Positions 33,543-43,504 of a stretch of 64,000 bases of DNA are shown here, piece after piece (position 1 is the stretch's first letter; each line of letters opens with the position of its first letter). Both the position numbers and the translations under genes were made by a program. This DNA is from Morchella semilibera (Eukaryota > Ascomycota > Pezizomycetes > Pezizales > Morchellaceae): contig WBVU01000003.1 in NCBI GenBank assembly GCA_009192285.1, positions 775,973 through 839,972 of the forward strand. The letters are read 5' to 3'. The notes below the pieces were generated by a model, which was given only the letters and a program-made list of their open reading frames with translations, ran no database searches and had not been told where the DNA came from.

Positions 33543-35910
33543 ATGGCAACCATGTTACACGAAAGTAGGAAAATTCAAGGGCGCCCGGTATGCGTGAAAA
33601 CAGCAACAGGACGTACAGTGGCGTATAAGGAGGCATATAATGGATTTGGACTTGAACCAGTATATGCAGACAAAGACCCAGAGTTTGTACAACAAATGGA
33701 GAATAGGAAAGTATATTTGCAAAGGAAGGATGGGTCTTTTGTGCTCGCCAAAATCAGAAGGGTGGACGTATTTTCGACAGATGGAGTAACCGAAGATATG
33801 ACGGCGGAGCGGGATCCAAGAGAGGAAAGCGTTGAGGATATTGCCGAAATTGGCGAGGAATATAAAGTTATTTCGGCAAAAGAGGTGGAGGAAATTCTAA
33901 ATATTCTGGAGGAAACGAGCGAATACGAACCCACCCCGCCACCAGAAGAAGGAAAGGGAAAAGAGAAGTGCGAACGAGAGGAAGATATAATGGACGAGGG
34001 CTGGGATAGCCTAACATCAGCAAGACTTCATTTGTCTCCTGATGTCTCCTGAGCCTCAGGAGACTCAGAAAATATCCAGGGGTCTCAAGAGACTCTCAGG
34101 AGACCTGGGAGACTGTTGGGAGACTCCAGTCACAAGTTGAGTTTGCTGATGAAGCAAGGACGGACAAATCGAAGCAGTGGTGGAAGCGGTAAGGGAATTT
34201 AGGAAAAGCAAAATCGAGAAGCTGAAGGAAGAAATGGAAATCGATGAGGAGGAGGGAAAAGAGGCGGTGGATGTACTTATGGAAGAGGAAGGGGATATGA
34301 TGATTGAAACGGTAAAAGCGATCATTCAGAAGGGGAAAAGAAAGTGGGAAGATGAAGATGAAGAAGAAGCGTGGAATGTTTGGATAAACCCAAGAAAGAT
34401 TAAGGAATCCAGGAAGAGGAAGATAAATCAGAAGATGGTTACCGGCATGCTGGCAAGTAAATATGCGCATGTGGCAGGGCCAGTTATTAAGCGCTTGACG
34501 GAAAATGGACTTCAGCTTTCGAAGCACGCCCCCCACCGGGGGATGACACCAATTAGTATTCGGTCGAGCACAGCGGAAACAGAGGGATCAGTCAGTACCG
34601 AAAGCAGCGAAACGGTACCCAGCTGGGCGAAAAGGCTAGTAAACGAAATTAAGGTGCTAAAAGAAAGAGTGAAGGTTTTGGAGCAGGAAAGAAAGGCAAG
34701 GGCGGGATTCTCGGGAAGACAAGAATCTCAGCAAATCCGAAAGAGGGAAGAGAAAGTGCAAGACCAGCATCAAAACGGAAGGAAAAATCAACCCCCGGCT
34801 CGTAGAATACCCCCTCCCCCACCGGCGCTACCACTTAGCGGCGCAAATAGAGTGCCAATGGGGCAGAGGCAGGAGATAAAGTCAGTGGTGGCAGATCTGG
34901 GAGAAAACCAGGGGGGACCCTGGACGGTTGCTGGACAAAAGATGCGAGCGGAAAAGGCGAAGGCCTGGAAGAAAAGAGCGGATGAAATATGGGAAAAGGT
35001 AGAGGAAAGGAAGAGGTCGGTAATAGTGGAACTAAAGGAAGGAAGTAAGGATATTCCGACTACGAAGGAAGTAGCAATAGTCTTAGGACTGAAGGAGGAA
35101 GAGGTCAAGAAAGTTGAGAAACTTAATGCAAAAGGGAGACCAGAGGCGATCAAAGTTGAATTCAGGGAAGAAAAGACTATGAGGGAGAAGGCGGAGAGGA
35201 TGAAGAAGCTAAATGGGGCCGAAAAGGTGAAATACAGGACGGAGGATTGGAAAGGAATTGTAGTAAACGGGGTAGCGAATGTGTGGAAGGGAAAGATGGG
35301 CAAGCTTAGGGAGCATATCGAGGCCCTCAATAATTACAGGCTTTGTAAGGATCCACATTGGTTGGCGAAGGACGAAAAGAGCGACTGGCGGTCAATTGTG
35401 ATCCATGTGGAAACCGATGAGATGAGACGGGATATTCTGAAGAATAAAATTAAGGTGGATGATGGATATACTCACAACACGGAAGATGTGAAGGAAAAGA
35501 TGTGCAGGGATTATATGGCAAGAGCAGCGATGAGAGAGCAACAGTGTACCACCTGCTGTGGATATGGACATTGGTGGGCTAAGTGCCCGAATACTGGGGC
35601 AAAAGCAAAGTGCGGTATTTGCGGAAAGACAGGTCACACCACTTATCAACACCGTTGCATCGAGCCGAGTTGTAACGCCAAAGGGTGGTGTAAACTACAT
35701 ACCCAACGGAAAAGATGTGCGAACTGTAAGGGACCTCACGGCGCTATGTCAGTACATTGCCAAGCCAAAATCGAGTGGTTTAAAAAGAGCATCGGATATG
35801 TGGAGGTGTGCAGCATATGCGAAGAAATTGGACACAGGACCAAAGAATGCAAGAAGACCAGGCCAGTAGCGGGCGAAGACAGCAAGAAGGCAATTCAAAA
35901 TGCCTTGTAA
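33543..35910 (+). pseudogene. LINE ORF1, RNA-binding protein, split by a 137-bp insert
   Basis: The frame starts at an ATG (MATMLHESRK) and is open to 34014. It is interrupted by the 137-bp element at 34015-34151 and resumes in the frame that stays open to the TAA at 35910. Taking away the element plus one 2-bp duplication (139 bp) gives the direct reading SLSKDGQIEAVVEAVREF. Features are an acidic N-terminal half, a coiled-coil segment (LVNEIKVLKERVKVLEQERK), and a C-terminal array of four cysteine/histidine knuckles (CTTCCGYGHWWAKC, CGICGKTGHTTYQH, CANCKGPHGAMSVHC, CSICEEIGHRTKEC) for nucleic-acid binding. Its stop overlaps ORF2's start by 11 bp (ATGCCTTGTAA), as in elements that re-initiate after ORF1. 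Confidence 0.88.
34015..34151 (+). mobile_element. 137-bp palindromic mini-element, copy A
   Basis: It starts CATCAGCAAGACTTCATTTG and ends GAGTTTGCTGATG, so the ends are 9-bp inverted repeats (CATCAGCAA). The interior is built from GTCTCC/GGAGAC units and a perfect stem CTCCTGAG-C-CTCAGGAG. It is flanked by AA on both sides (34013-34014, 34152-34153). It inserts in LINE ORF1. The second copy is at 37963-38099 in reverse orientation. No coding capacity. Confidence 0.9.
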
Positions 35911-38900
35911 ATTGATTATTTTTCAGCATAACTGCAACAGGTCCACGAATGTTATGCAGGGGCTGATGAATAGTGGAAAAGAGGCGGATGTAATAGCAAT
36001 ACAAGAACCGTATATAGGAAGTGTGAAAATGGGTAAAAAGATACAAGGAGCGGTGGAACTGGGGGGGAAAGAAATTACAGTGGGAAATGGAGCGTTCGAT
36101 ATTATATACAGGCCAGGAAGGAAAGAGGGGGAACGAAGTAGAGTAATGTGGATGGTACGAAAGGGAAAAGAATTAAAATATACCGTGAGGGATGATATTT
36201 GGGCGGATTGGGATGCAAGCATAATGGACGTTAAAAGATCGGACGGAGAGGTGCTGAGAATTATTAACGTCTATAATCAGGCCCATAAAGAAAGAGAAGG
36301 ATGGTGTATGACGCGATTTCCGAAAGAAGCCTTTCATCGAAATATGGTATTAGTTGGGGATTTTAATGCGAAAGCTCCACTATGGGATTCGGTATCGGAG
36401 CCGATAAGAGAGGAAGCGATAATGGAAGTGATTGATCAAGGAAATCTTACGCTCCTGAATGAACCAGACAGAATTACCTGGCAGAGAGGCAGACAAAGCT
36501 CGGTATTGGACCTCTCCTTTGCAACACAATCGATAGCGTCGAAGACTCGATGGAAATTGCGGGCGGACTGCGACACAGGATCAGATCATTCAGTATGCGA
36601 AACAACAATTATGGATGCGCAGGTCGATACATATGAAGCTATGTCGTGTCGATGGGACTATAGAAATGCAGACTGGGAAAAAGTTAAGAAAGGTATTGAG
36701 GAGGAAAAGAAAAGAACTGAGGAGGAATGGAAATATGCAAAGGAAAACGAAGATTGCGAGATGTTTGCCGAGCTGCTAGAAAAGGTTATGAGGAAGGGCA
36801 TAGAGCAAGGGGTGAAGGAAGTTAGAAGATGTCCGCAAAGCAAAAAATGGTTTGACGAGGAGGTAAAGGCGAAAAGAGGGGCAATGGCAAGGAAAAGAAA
36901 ATGGGGAAGGAAAGGTATTCCGGGATCGGAAATGAGTGTGCAGAGAATAGGGGAATGGAAAAAAGAAAGGACGGAATATTTTCGATTAATTCGAAGGAAG
37001 AAAAAAGAATGTTGGGATAAGTTTGTGCAAAGTTCGGAGGATGGTAATTTGTGGGATGTATGGAGGGTAGCATCGCAAAAGAAATATGCCAAAACACCAG
37101 CGTTGGTAACGGATTCGGGCGAGGTTAATGTAACCTTCGAAGAGAAAGAAAAAGTCCTTCTTAAAGAGCTTTTCCCACCAACACCCCCAGACCCCCCAAT
37201 AGTCGAAGGCGAAAATGTTAATGCGACAAGAATTCGGATATCAAACGAGCAAGTGTATAGTGCCATTTCTCGGCAGGGCTCGTATAAGGCTCCAGGCCCA
37301 GACGAAATAGTATTTAAGGCTATAAAGGAAACATGGGAGGTTATGGGCGATAGAATAACAGAAACGTATCAAGCATGCCTGGATGCGGGTTATCATCCTC
37401 GAAGATGGAGAAAAGCAATTGGAGCGATTATACCGAAGGCGGGTAAATCAGATTATACGAAACCAAAAGCATATCGACCAATATCGCTTCTGAATACGAT
37501 GGGGAAGGGATTGGAAAGAGTGGTTACCGATTATTTAGTGGAATTTGGAGAAGAAGAAGGATTGGATATAAATCAATGGGGCGGAAGGAAGTGTAGGTCG
37601 GCGGAAGATTGCGTGGGTTATACGTTGGATTGGGTGGAAAAAAGAAGGGAGGAAGGCGAGAAGGTTATGCTGGTTGCGCTGGATATAAGCCAAGCATTCC
37701 CCAATACCTCAAAAGGGAGATTGACAAATACGCTTAAGAAAGGAGGAGCGAATGCGAGGATAGTAAATTGGGTGACGAGTTTCTTGAGCGAAAGAAAGGT
37801 TATGCTGAGGTTTGATAATGAAAAAGGTACAGAAAAAGAAGTGGAAACAGGGATACCGCAAGGAAGTCCGGCATCGCCCATTTTGTTTAATTTGTTTATC
37901 GCCCCCATGATAAAAGAAGTAAATCAATTTATCGAAAAGGAGTTTGAGGGGAAAGCGATTACCATCAGCAAACTCAATTTCTGACTGGAGTCTCCCAACA
38001 GTCTCCTGGGTCTCCTGAGAGTCTCCTGAGACCCCTTGATATTTTTTGAGTCTCATGAGGCTCAGGAGACATCAGGAGACAAATGAAGTCTTGCTGATGA
38101 CGCCAACATACATAGATGATTTTACGATTGCGGTGGCCGGCAAAGACTGGGATCAGACGGTATCCAGGGCCGAAAGAATTATTGGAAAAGCATATGAATG
38201 GGCGGGAAGAAATTGCGTGCAATTTGACGAAAAGAAAATGGAGTGGATAAGGCTATATTTGGAGGAGGGAGAGGAAATTGAAAGCTTGGAACTGCCGAAC
38301 GGGATTATGAAACAGGAGTTGGAGGTTTTAAAATGGCTGGGGATATGGATCGATCGAAAGTGTACCTTCAAAAGACATGTGAGGGAAAAAACAGCAAGAG
38401 CGGCGAGAGCGGCACAAAGTGTTATAAGATTATCCAAAGGCAGTCAAGGAATAGGAGTAGGAAACGGCAGACAGATGTATATTGCATGTAGCAGACAGAT
38501 TGCGGAGTACGGGGGAAAGGTGTGGTGGAAGGGACAAAAAGGACTGGCAGCAGAAATTGATAAAGTGAATATAAGCGCGATGAGGAAAATCGGAGGACAC
38601 TTTAGGACGGCCCCAACAGCTGAGATAGAGGTCGAGAACGACATGATACCCACGGCGCAAAGATTCGATCACAAACAAAGAATGTTAGCGATTAAAGCTC
38701 TTCAAAGACATCCAAATCATCCAACACATTCGGCGGCGAAAAACGAGATAGAAAATATTGCCCAGGAAAAGGATGAATGGCCAGCAAGAAAAGGAGCCGG
38801 GGTTAAAAAGACAGGAAGGAAGAGGGGTATGTCAGGAGCAGTAGAGGGGGTTGCTAGAATGATAGGAAATAAAGGAAAATGGAGCAAGATTGAAAACTGG

Positions 38901-38990
38901 AAGAAATTGTATAAAATGAGGCAAGATGGGAAAAGAAGATTAGAAAGGAAATACAAATTGAAATTAGGGCGGCCGACGAGGGGGAAATGA
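35900..38990 (+). pseudogene. LINE ORF2: endonuclease and reverse transcriptase, split by a 137-bp insert
   Basis: ATG at 35900 overlaps the ORF1 stop. The AP-endonuclease domain (about residues 1-235) shows IIFQHNCNRS, AIQEPYIG, VGDFNAKAPLWDS and GSDHSVCE, so all core residues are present. Reverse transcriptase follows, with GSYKAPGPDEI, YRPISLLNTMGKGLERV, LVALDISQAFPNT, ETGIPQGSPASPILFNLF and the catalytic YIDDF. The 137-bp element at 37963-38099 sits five codons before YIDD, and the frame resumes after it (AITPTYIDDFTIAV once the element and one AC are left out). The frame closes at TGA 38988-38990, four bases into the RNase H frame. Confidence 0.88.
37963..38099 (-). mobile_element. 137-bp palindromic mini-element, copy B
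   Basis: The reverse complement of copy A at roughly 92 percent identity by eye and exactly the same length. The ends are again CATCAGCAA...TTGCTGATG, flanked by AC on both sides (37961-37962, 38100-38101). It lies in the reverse-transcriptase domain just before the catalytic YIDD box. Confidence 0.9.
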
Positions 38991-39952
38991 GGAGACAAAT
39001 TGCAAGAAAAGAGGAGGAAAACGAAATTGTAATGTACAGTGACGGAAGCAAAAGCCAAGAGGGGGAAACGGCGGCAGGTATTTGCAGGTTGGGAAAAAAC
39101 GGAGAAGTGCTGAAGAAAGTAGGCTACAGACTGGGAAAGCAAATGGAGATTATGGATGCCGAGATGGTGGCGATAAAGAAAGCTATCGAAATAGGAATGA
39201 AGGAGGCTCAAAGGGAACGAAAACAAATTGTTACAATCAGGGCGGATAGTCAGGAAGCGATGAAGAGGATCGAGCAACGAAAAGCGAGGCCAGGGGAAGA
39301 AATGGCATACAAGATTAGATGGCTATGTGATGCGGCGAGAACACAGAAAATGAGAGTGAGGTTAGAATGGGTAAAAGCGCATGAAGGAATTCTAGGAAAT
39401 ACGGAAGCAGATAGAGTGGCTAAAGCGGCGGTCGGGAGAGGGCCTATCGACAAAGATGCGTTTATATCGTTTGCCTATCTACAACGAGAATCGAAAGAAA
39501 CTACTATACGGGAGTGGGAGAAAGAGTGGGAAAAGAGAAGAAATGAGAAGAAGGTATTGCTGGGACCTCAACAACGACACGAAATTCGATTTAAAGCCAC
39601 CGATAGAGCGAACCGAGTTTTGATTTCCAGATTACGCACCGGGCATATAAAATGCAATGCGTATATGCATCGAATTGGTAAAAGACAATCGGCCGCGTGT
39701 GAGTGTGGTGCAGAGAAGCAAGACGTCGAACATATTCTTACAGCATGCCCCTATACCGATCAAAGCCGACAGAAAGAGAAGGGGTCGACTACGATAAAGA
39801 CATTGTTATGGACAAAACAAGGGATAGAAAAGGCAAGCAGTATATGGAAACAATGGAGAGAATATTGGACGGGAAAAGGAGAACAAAATGAAGAGGAAGT
39901 GGCAGAAGAGAATGAGTTAAGACAAGGGTGGGGAGATTTGGAGAGAGAATGA
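38987..39952 (+). CDS. LINE RNase H frame with C-terminal zinc-finger segment
   Basis: The frame overlaps the RT frame's stop by ATGA (38987-38990). The RNase H domain retains all four acidic residues: YSDGSKS, MDAEMVAIKKA, RADSQEAMK and NTEADRVAKAA. A C-terminal segment HRIGKRQSAACECGAEKQD with downstream HILTACP is the Cys/His region usual at the end of fungal LINE ORF2 proteins. RNase H removes the RNA strand during reverse transcription. Whether it is expressed separately by re-initiation at ATGA or results from a one-base change in a fused ORF2 cannot be told from one copy. Confidence 0.85.
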   Translation: MRRQIARKEEENEIVMYSDGSKSQEGETAAGICRLGKNGEVLKKVGYRLGKQMEIMDAEMVAIKKAIEIGMKEAQRERKQIVTIRADSQEAMKRIEQRKARPGEEMAYKIRWLCDAARTQKMRVRLEWVKAHEGILGNTEADRVAKAAVGRGPIDKDAFISFAYLQRESKETTIREWEKEWEKRRNEKKVLLGPQQRHEIRFKATDRANRVLISRLRTGHIKCNAYMHRIGKRQSAACECGAEKQDVEHILTACPYTDQSRQKEKGSTTIKTLLWTKQGIEKASSIWKQWREYWTGKGEQNEEEVAEENELRQGWGDLERE

Positions 39953-40133
39953 ATGGAGGACAAATTGAAATGATGTGATTTCTTTTGTTGTTTTGTGTTT
40001 TGCGTGTTTTTGTTTTGTTTTGTGTTTTGTGCTGTGTTTGTTGCGGAAGGAGGGAGATATCGAGGTTGCTTGGTGCGATATCGTCATAGCCTTATAGGCT
40101 GGATACGATTACTGATGTAAACAAAAAAAAAAA

Positions 40134-40147
40134 ACAGTACAGGTGGT
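40134..40147. repeat. Right target duplication of the LINE
   Basis: ACAGTACAGGTGGT directly after the A-rich tail (about 40119-40133). Its first A is shared with the tail, so the boundary is uncertain by a base. Confidence 0.93.
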
Positions 40148-40535
40148 GGGGGAGAGCCAGGGTTAGGGTTACACACCGAGTGACGGTGCATGTCTGCCAC
40201 CGGGGAAAGGCGGACAACGACAGGAACAGTCTAGCGCTGCGTGAACATACTTCTACCACACGGCGTCCCGATCATTACCCACAAAATCTGGCTATTGAGG
40301 ATTCGAAGGTATTACGGATTCGGACGGAGAGGTCGGTCTTGGTAATTACAGCCCGCATCATGCATCATCAGTCATGCCCCCCCCCCTCCACGTCCAAACA
40401 CAAAGAAGAAAAAGAAATATCTAACCCCCCCCCCAAAATAAACGAACCAAAAAGACCCAAACCAAAGCCAGACATAAAAATAATAATAATAAAAATAAAA
40501 AAAAACCTAATCCCCATTATATTACCCCCCTTCTA
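40148..40535. other. Gap between LINE and the activator gene 3' end
   Basis: It holds C-rich and A-rich homopolymer tracts and the presumed 3' UTR of the minus-strand activator. GGGTTAGGGTTA occurs near 40160. No gene seen. Confidence 0.5.
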
Positions 40536-43504
40536 TCACCACCTCCCCTGTGCGCCACCGCCGGCGCCCCCAGCGCCCAACACGTCGCCGAGCCACTGCT
40601 CCAGCACCGTGTTGAGCCCGCGGCGGCCAGCGGGTGCGCCCATCTCCGTGTCTTCGGGGGCGGCGGCGGCGGTGCCGCCACTGTACGTTGCGTCTGAGTC
40701 CTGGCGCAGGCCGAGGATCTGCAGCGGGGCTTGCGACTGCTCGAGTTGGAAGGTGGAGGGGGAGAAGCTGCCGACGTAGCCGAGGTTGGCGATGAATTCG
40801 GGGATGCCGGCTTGTGTCCTGTGGGGGGTTAGCTTGTGGGGGGGAGGACGAGAGGGTGGAGTACTAGTTGTGGGAGTAGTGGGCGCTGTTGGGAGTGGTA
40901 ATGATAATTGTACTGGAAATGCCCAAGGATCAATGATAGTCTGCTCCAGTATCCAACGAGAGAAAACCACAATTGATCCTTCGGCACCACCAGTCTTTGA
41001 TTACCAGTACCACACCCAGACATGGGACCATACCCACGCCCAGGATCAAGGAAGGAGGCGGACTTACCAAGGCAGACACTCCAGCATTCCCATCTCCTCA
41101 TCAAACCCATCCGGACTGGGCTGACTGAAGCCCAAACTCGCCGTACTTCCTCCCCCGCCACCACCGCCATACTCCTCCTCCCCCCCACCCCCACTGGGAC
41201 TCAACAAGCTCCCCCCACCCCCCTGCATCTGCACCGTCGGCGGCGTCTGCGTCTGCGCCCCCGCCGCCGAATACCCCACGAACGCCCTCTCCTCCAACAC
41301 CCTCTGCACGCCCCTCCTTCCCGCCTCATCCTCCCCGCCCTCCCCCTCCTCCCCGGCACCACAGCCTTTACCATCCCGCCTCCACTCAGCACCCCCGCCA
41401 CCCCAAACCTCCCCACCCAACCCACCTCCGCCCCCTTCGCAAACCCCGCAAACAGCGGCGGCGCCACAGCCGTGGCCCTCGCGCCCGCAAACGCCTCCAG
41501 GATCGCCACGATGCTCGCCGTGGCCGCGCTGTTGGCGTGCCGGCCGAGGATGGCATGCGCGTAGAACAGGTGCAGCACGCACACGTGCGGCACGCAGGGC
41601 ACCAGCGCCGGCAGTTCAACCTCCAGCGGGTTGAGCACGTCGAAGCTGCAGTGCGCGGGCAGGTCGCGGCACCACGCGTGCAGCTCCGGCAGCGTGTGCG
41701 CTGGGTCCGCCACGATGCGCGAGAGCGCGCTCAGTGCGTTGAAGGTGCTGAGGATGTGCGCAGGGTCCCCGGTGTCCTCCCTTCCGGCTGTGGAGGCGCT
41801 GGCAACGGCGGAGGGGTGCTCCTTCCACACGTCCCACTCCTCCCAGCCGTCTTCGTCGATGGGGCGCGCCCAGGAGGGGAGGTGGATGTGCGGCGGGTGG
41901 GTGGTCAGGGAGCTGACTAGCGTCTCGAGGACTAGATAGCCGGTCCATGTGCGGATGTCGAAGCGGCCCTGCGCGGTCGGGAGTGATATCGTGGTTGCGA
42001 GTCGCCCGGCGTGCCCGATGAGGAGGTATGCCGACGGCATGTGGTTGTGCAGGAGGTTGATGAGGGCGAGGAGCAGCAGGGCCTGGACGTGCTCGAGGGT
42101 CGTGTCCGCGCCAGGAGCGAAGAGAATGCTCTGCGCGGCCATGTACAGCGTTGCGGCGGTGGGGGTGGTCGGGGCGTATCCGTATGGGGTTGCGTGGGCG
42201 AGGGCGTCGTGCTGGATCGATGCCAGGGACAGGACGGCGTAGAGGAGGGCACGCTTCGGGGCGGCGGTGTCGATGGAGGGTTTGGGGATGCTGGCTTTGC
42301 GCTTGGTGGAGCTGGCGGTGTTTACGACGTGGAAGAGGCGGATGAGGTCGTATTTGTCGAGGATTGGGAACCAGACGTGCGTATAGGCAAAGTAAAGGTC
42401 GAGGAGGGTTCGGGAGTTTTGTGGGAGCGGTGGGTGGTGGTGGTTGTCGGAGGTGGCGGCGGTGGTGGTGGTGTGCTGCTCACGGATAGGGGGACTGTCA
42501 GGCGGGTAGGAGAGAGGGCGGAAGGAGGAGGAGTGTGTAGGCGTTGGTAGGATTGGGTCGTGGTCTGCGGTGAAGTGATGGTCATCGGAGGGGGCGGCAT
42601 CGAGTGGTGTATAGAGCGGGGGAGTTACTACCGGTGGCCGCATCCTCGTGGGATATGAGGAGGCGGTGGAGGAGGCATGATCTGTGGAGGGCGTGTGCTG
42701 GGGGATGGAGAAGGAGTCTCTGGGCCTGTCTTTATCTCGTTCAGCATTGGAATCTGCTTGTAGACCCTGAGACTCATTCACCCAATCCATCTCTGCGGTA
42801 GTTGTAGTGGTGGTGGTGGTGGTGACGTTTGTGATATTGGTGGTGGTGGCGGCATCCCCGTTCGTGGCTGTCGCCGGCGCAGCTATAGATACCCGCCGGG
42901 GTGCATCCCCCCCTCTCTGCTCCGAAGCACTGGCGGCCATGGCTCTCATGGCATCCCGAAAGCCATCATGCTCACCCCCCAGCTGAACCTCCTGTTGCCC
43001 CCCACTCTCCCCCGTATCCGGCGACCTCCCGTCGCCCCCCGTCACTGCAGCTGCAGCTGTAGCCGTCCCCGTCCCTGCCGTCCTAGCACCCGCAACCCTC
43101 TCCCTGATGCCCTCCAGCTCCTTCATGACCACCCCCTCCTTCCACAGCCCCGCCAGCCGCTTGCCTTCCTCCCCCTCATCAAACAGCGCGGGGCCCCTAG
43201 CCCTGACCAGCGCGAGCAGCGCCGCCTCCCCGCCGTCGACGCTGTCGACCAGCAGGCCCAGCACCCGCTGGAGCAGCTTGACGGTGCGTTCGAGCGCGCT
43301 GACGCTTCCGGGTGGGAGACCGCGCTTCCGGGGCTGCGCGCCGTACGTGCATGTCTGGGAGAGGGTGACGCAGGGGGAGCAGGTGGGTGTCTTGCCGTCG
43401 CATTTGGCCTTGCGGGAGCGGCATTGCTCGCAGGCTCGGGAGACGCGCATGCGTTTTGGGGGGGGAGGGTCGGCGGTGGTTGTGCTCGGTGGTGGGGCGC
43501 TCAT
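40536..43504 (-). CDS. qutA: Quinate pathway activator, Zn2Cys6 transcription factor (QutA/Qa-1F type)
   Basis: Exons 41068-43504 and 40536-40818 with a 249-bp intron (donor GTAAGT, branch GCTAAC, acceptor CCACAG). The N-terminus carries the binuclear cluster C-x2-C-x6-C-x6-C-x2-C-x6-C (ACEQCRSRKAKC, CSPCVTLSQTC), which binds DNA, followed by a dimerisation-type helix. The fungal transcription-factor middle domain begins near LLDLYFAYTHVWFPILDK, typical of QutA. The C-terminal exon is TQAGIPEFIANLGYVG onward. The two exons sum to 2720 nt, one short of a multiple of three: after GMVKAVVPG the frame must shift by one base in a G run at about 41351-41354 to read ERAFVGY and the last exon. With that base the protein would be about 906 residues. 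This could be an assembly slip or a real lesion. It activates quinate-use genes in the nucleus. Confidence 0.88.

Larger units (their letters stand above)
33021..40133 (+). mobile_element. Full-length two-ORF LINE (Tad1/I-like clade) carrying two 137-bp inserts
   Basis: It is flanked by a perfect 14-bp target duplication ACAGTACAGGTGGT (33007-33020 and 40134-40147). It has a ~520-bp 5' UTR, ORF1 with four zinc knuckles, ORF2 with AP-type endonuclease and reverse transcriptase, an RNase H frame and a 3' UTR rich in TTTTG repeats ending in ...TGTAAAC and an A run. The order EN-RT-RNH and the CCHC-bearing ORF1 fit fungal Tad1 and I-type non-LTR elements. The only evident lesions are two insertions of one small element and a frame change between RT and RNase H. 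Confidence 0.93.
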
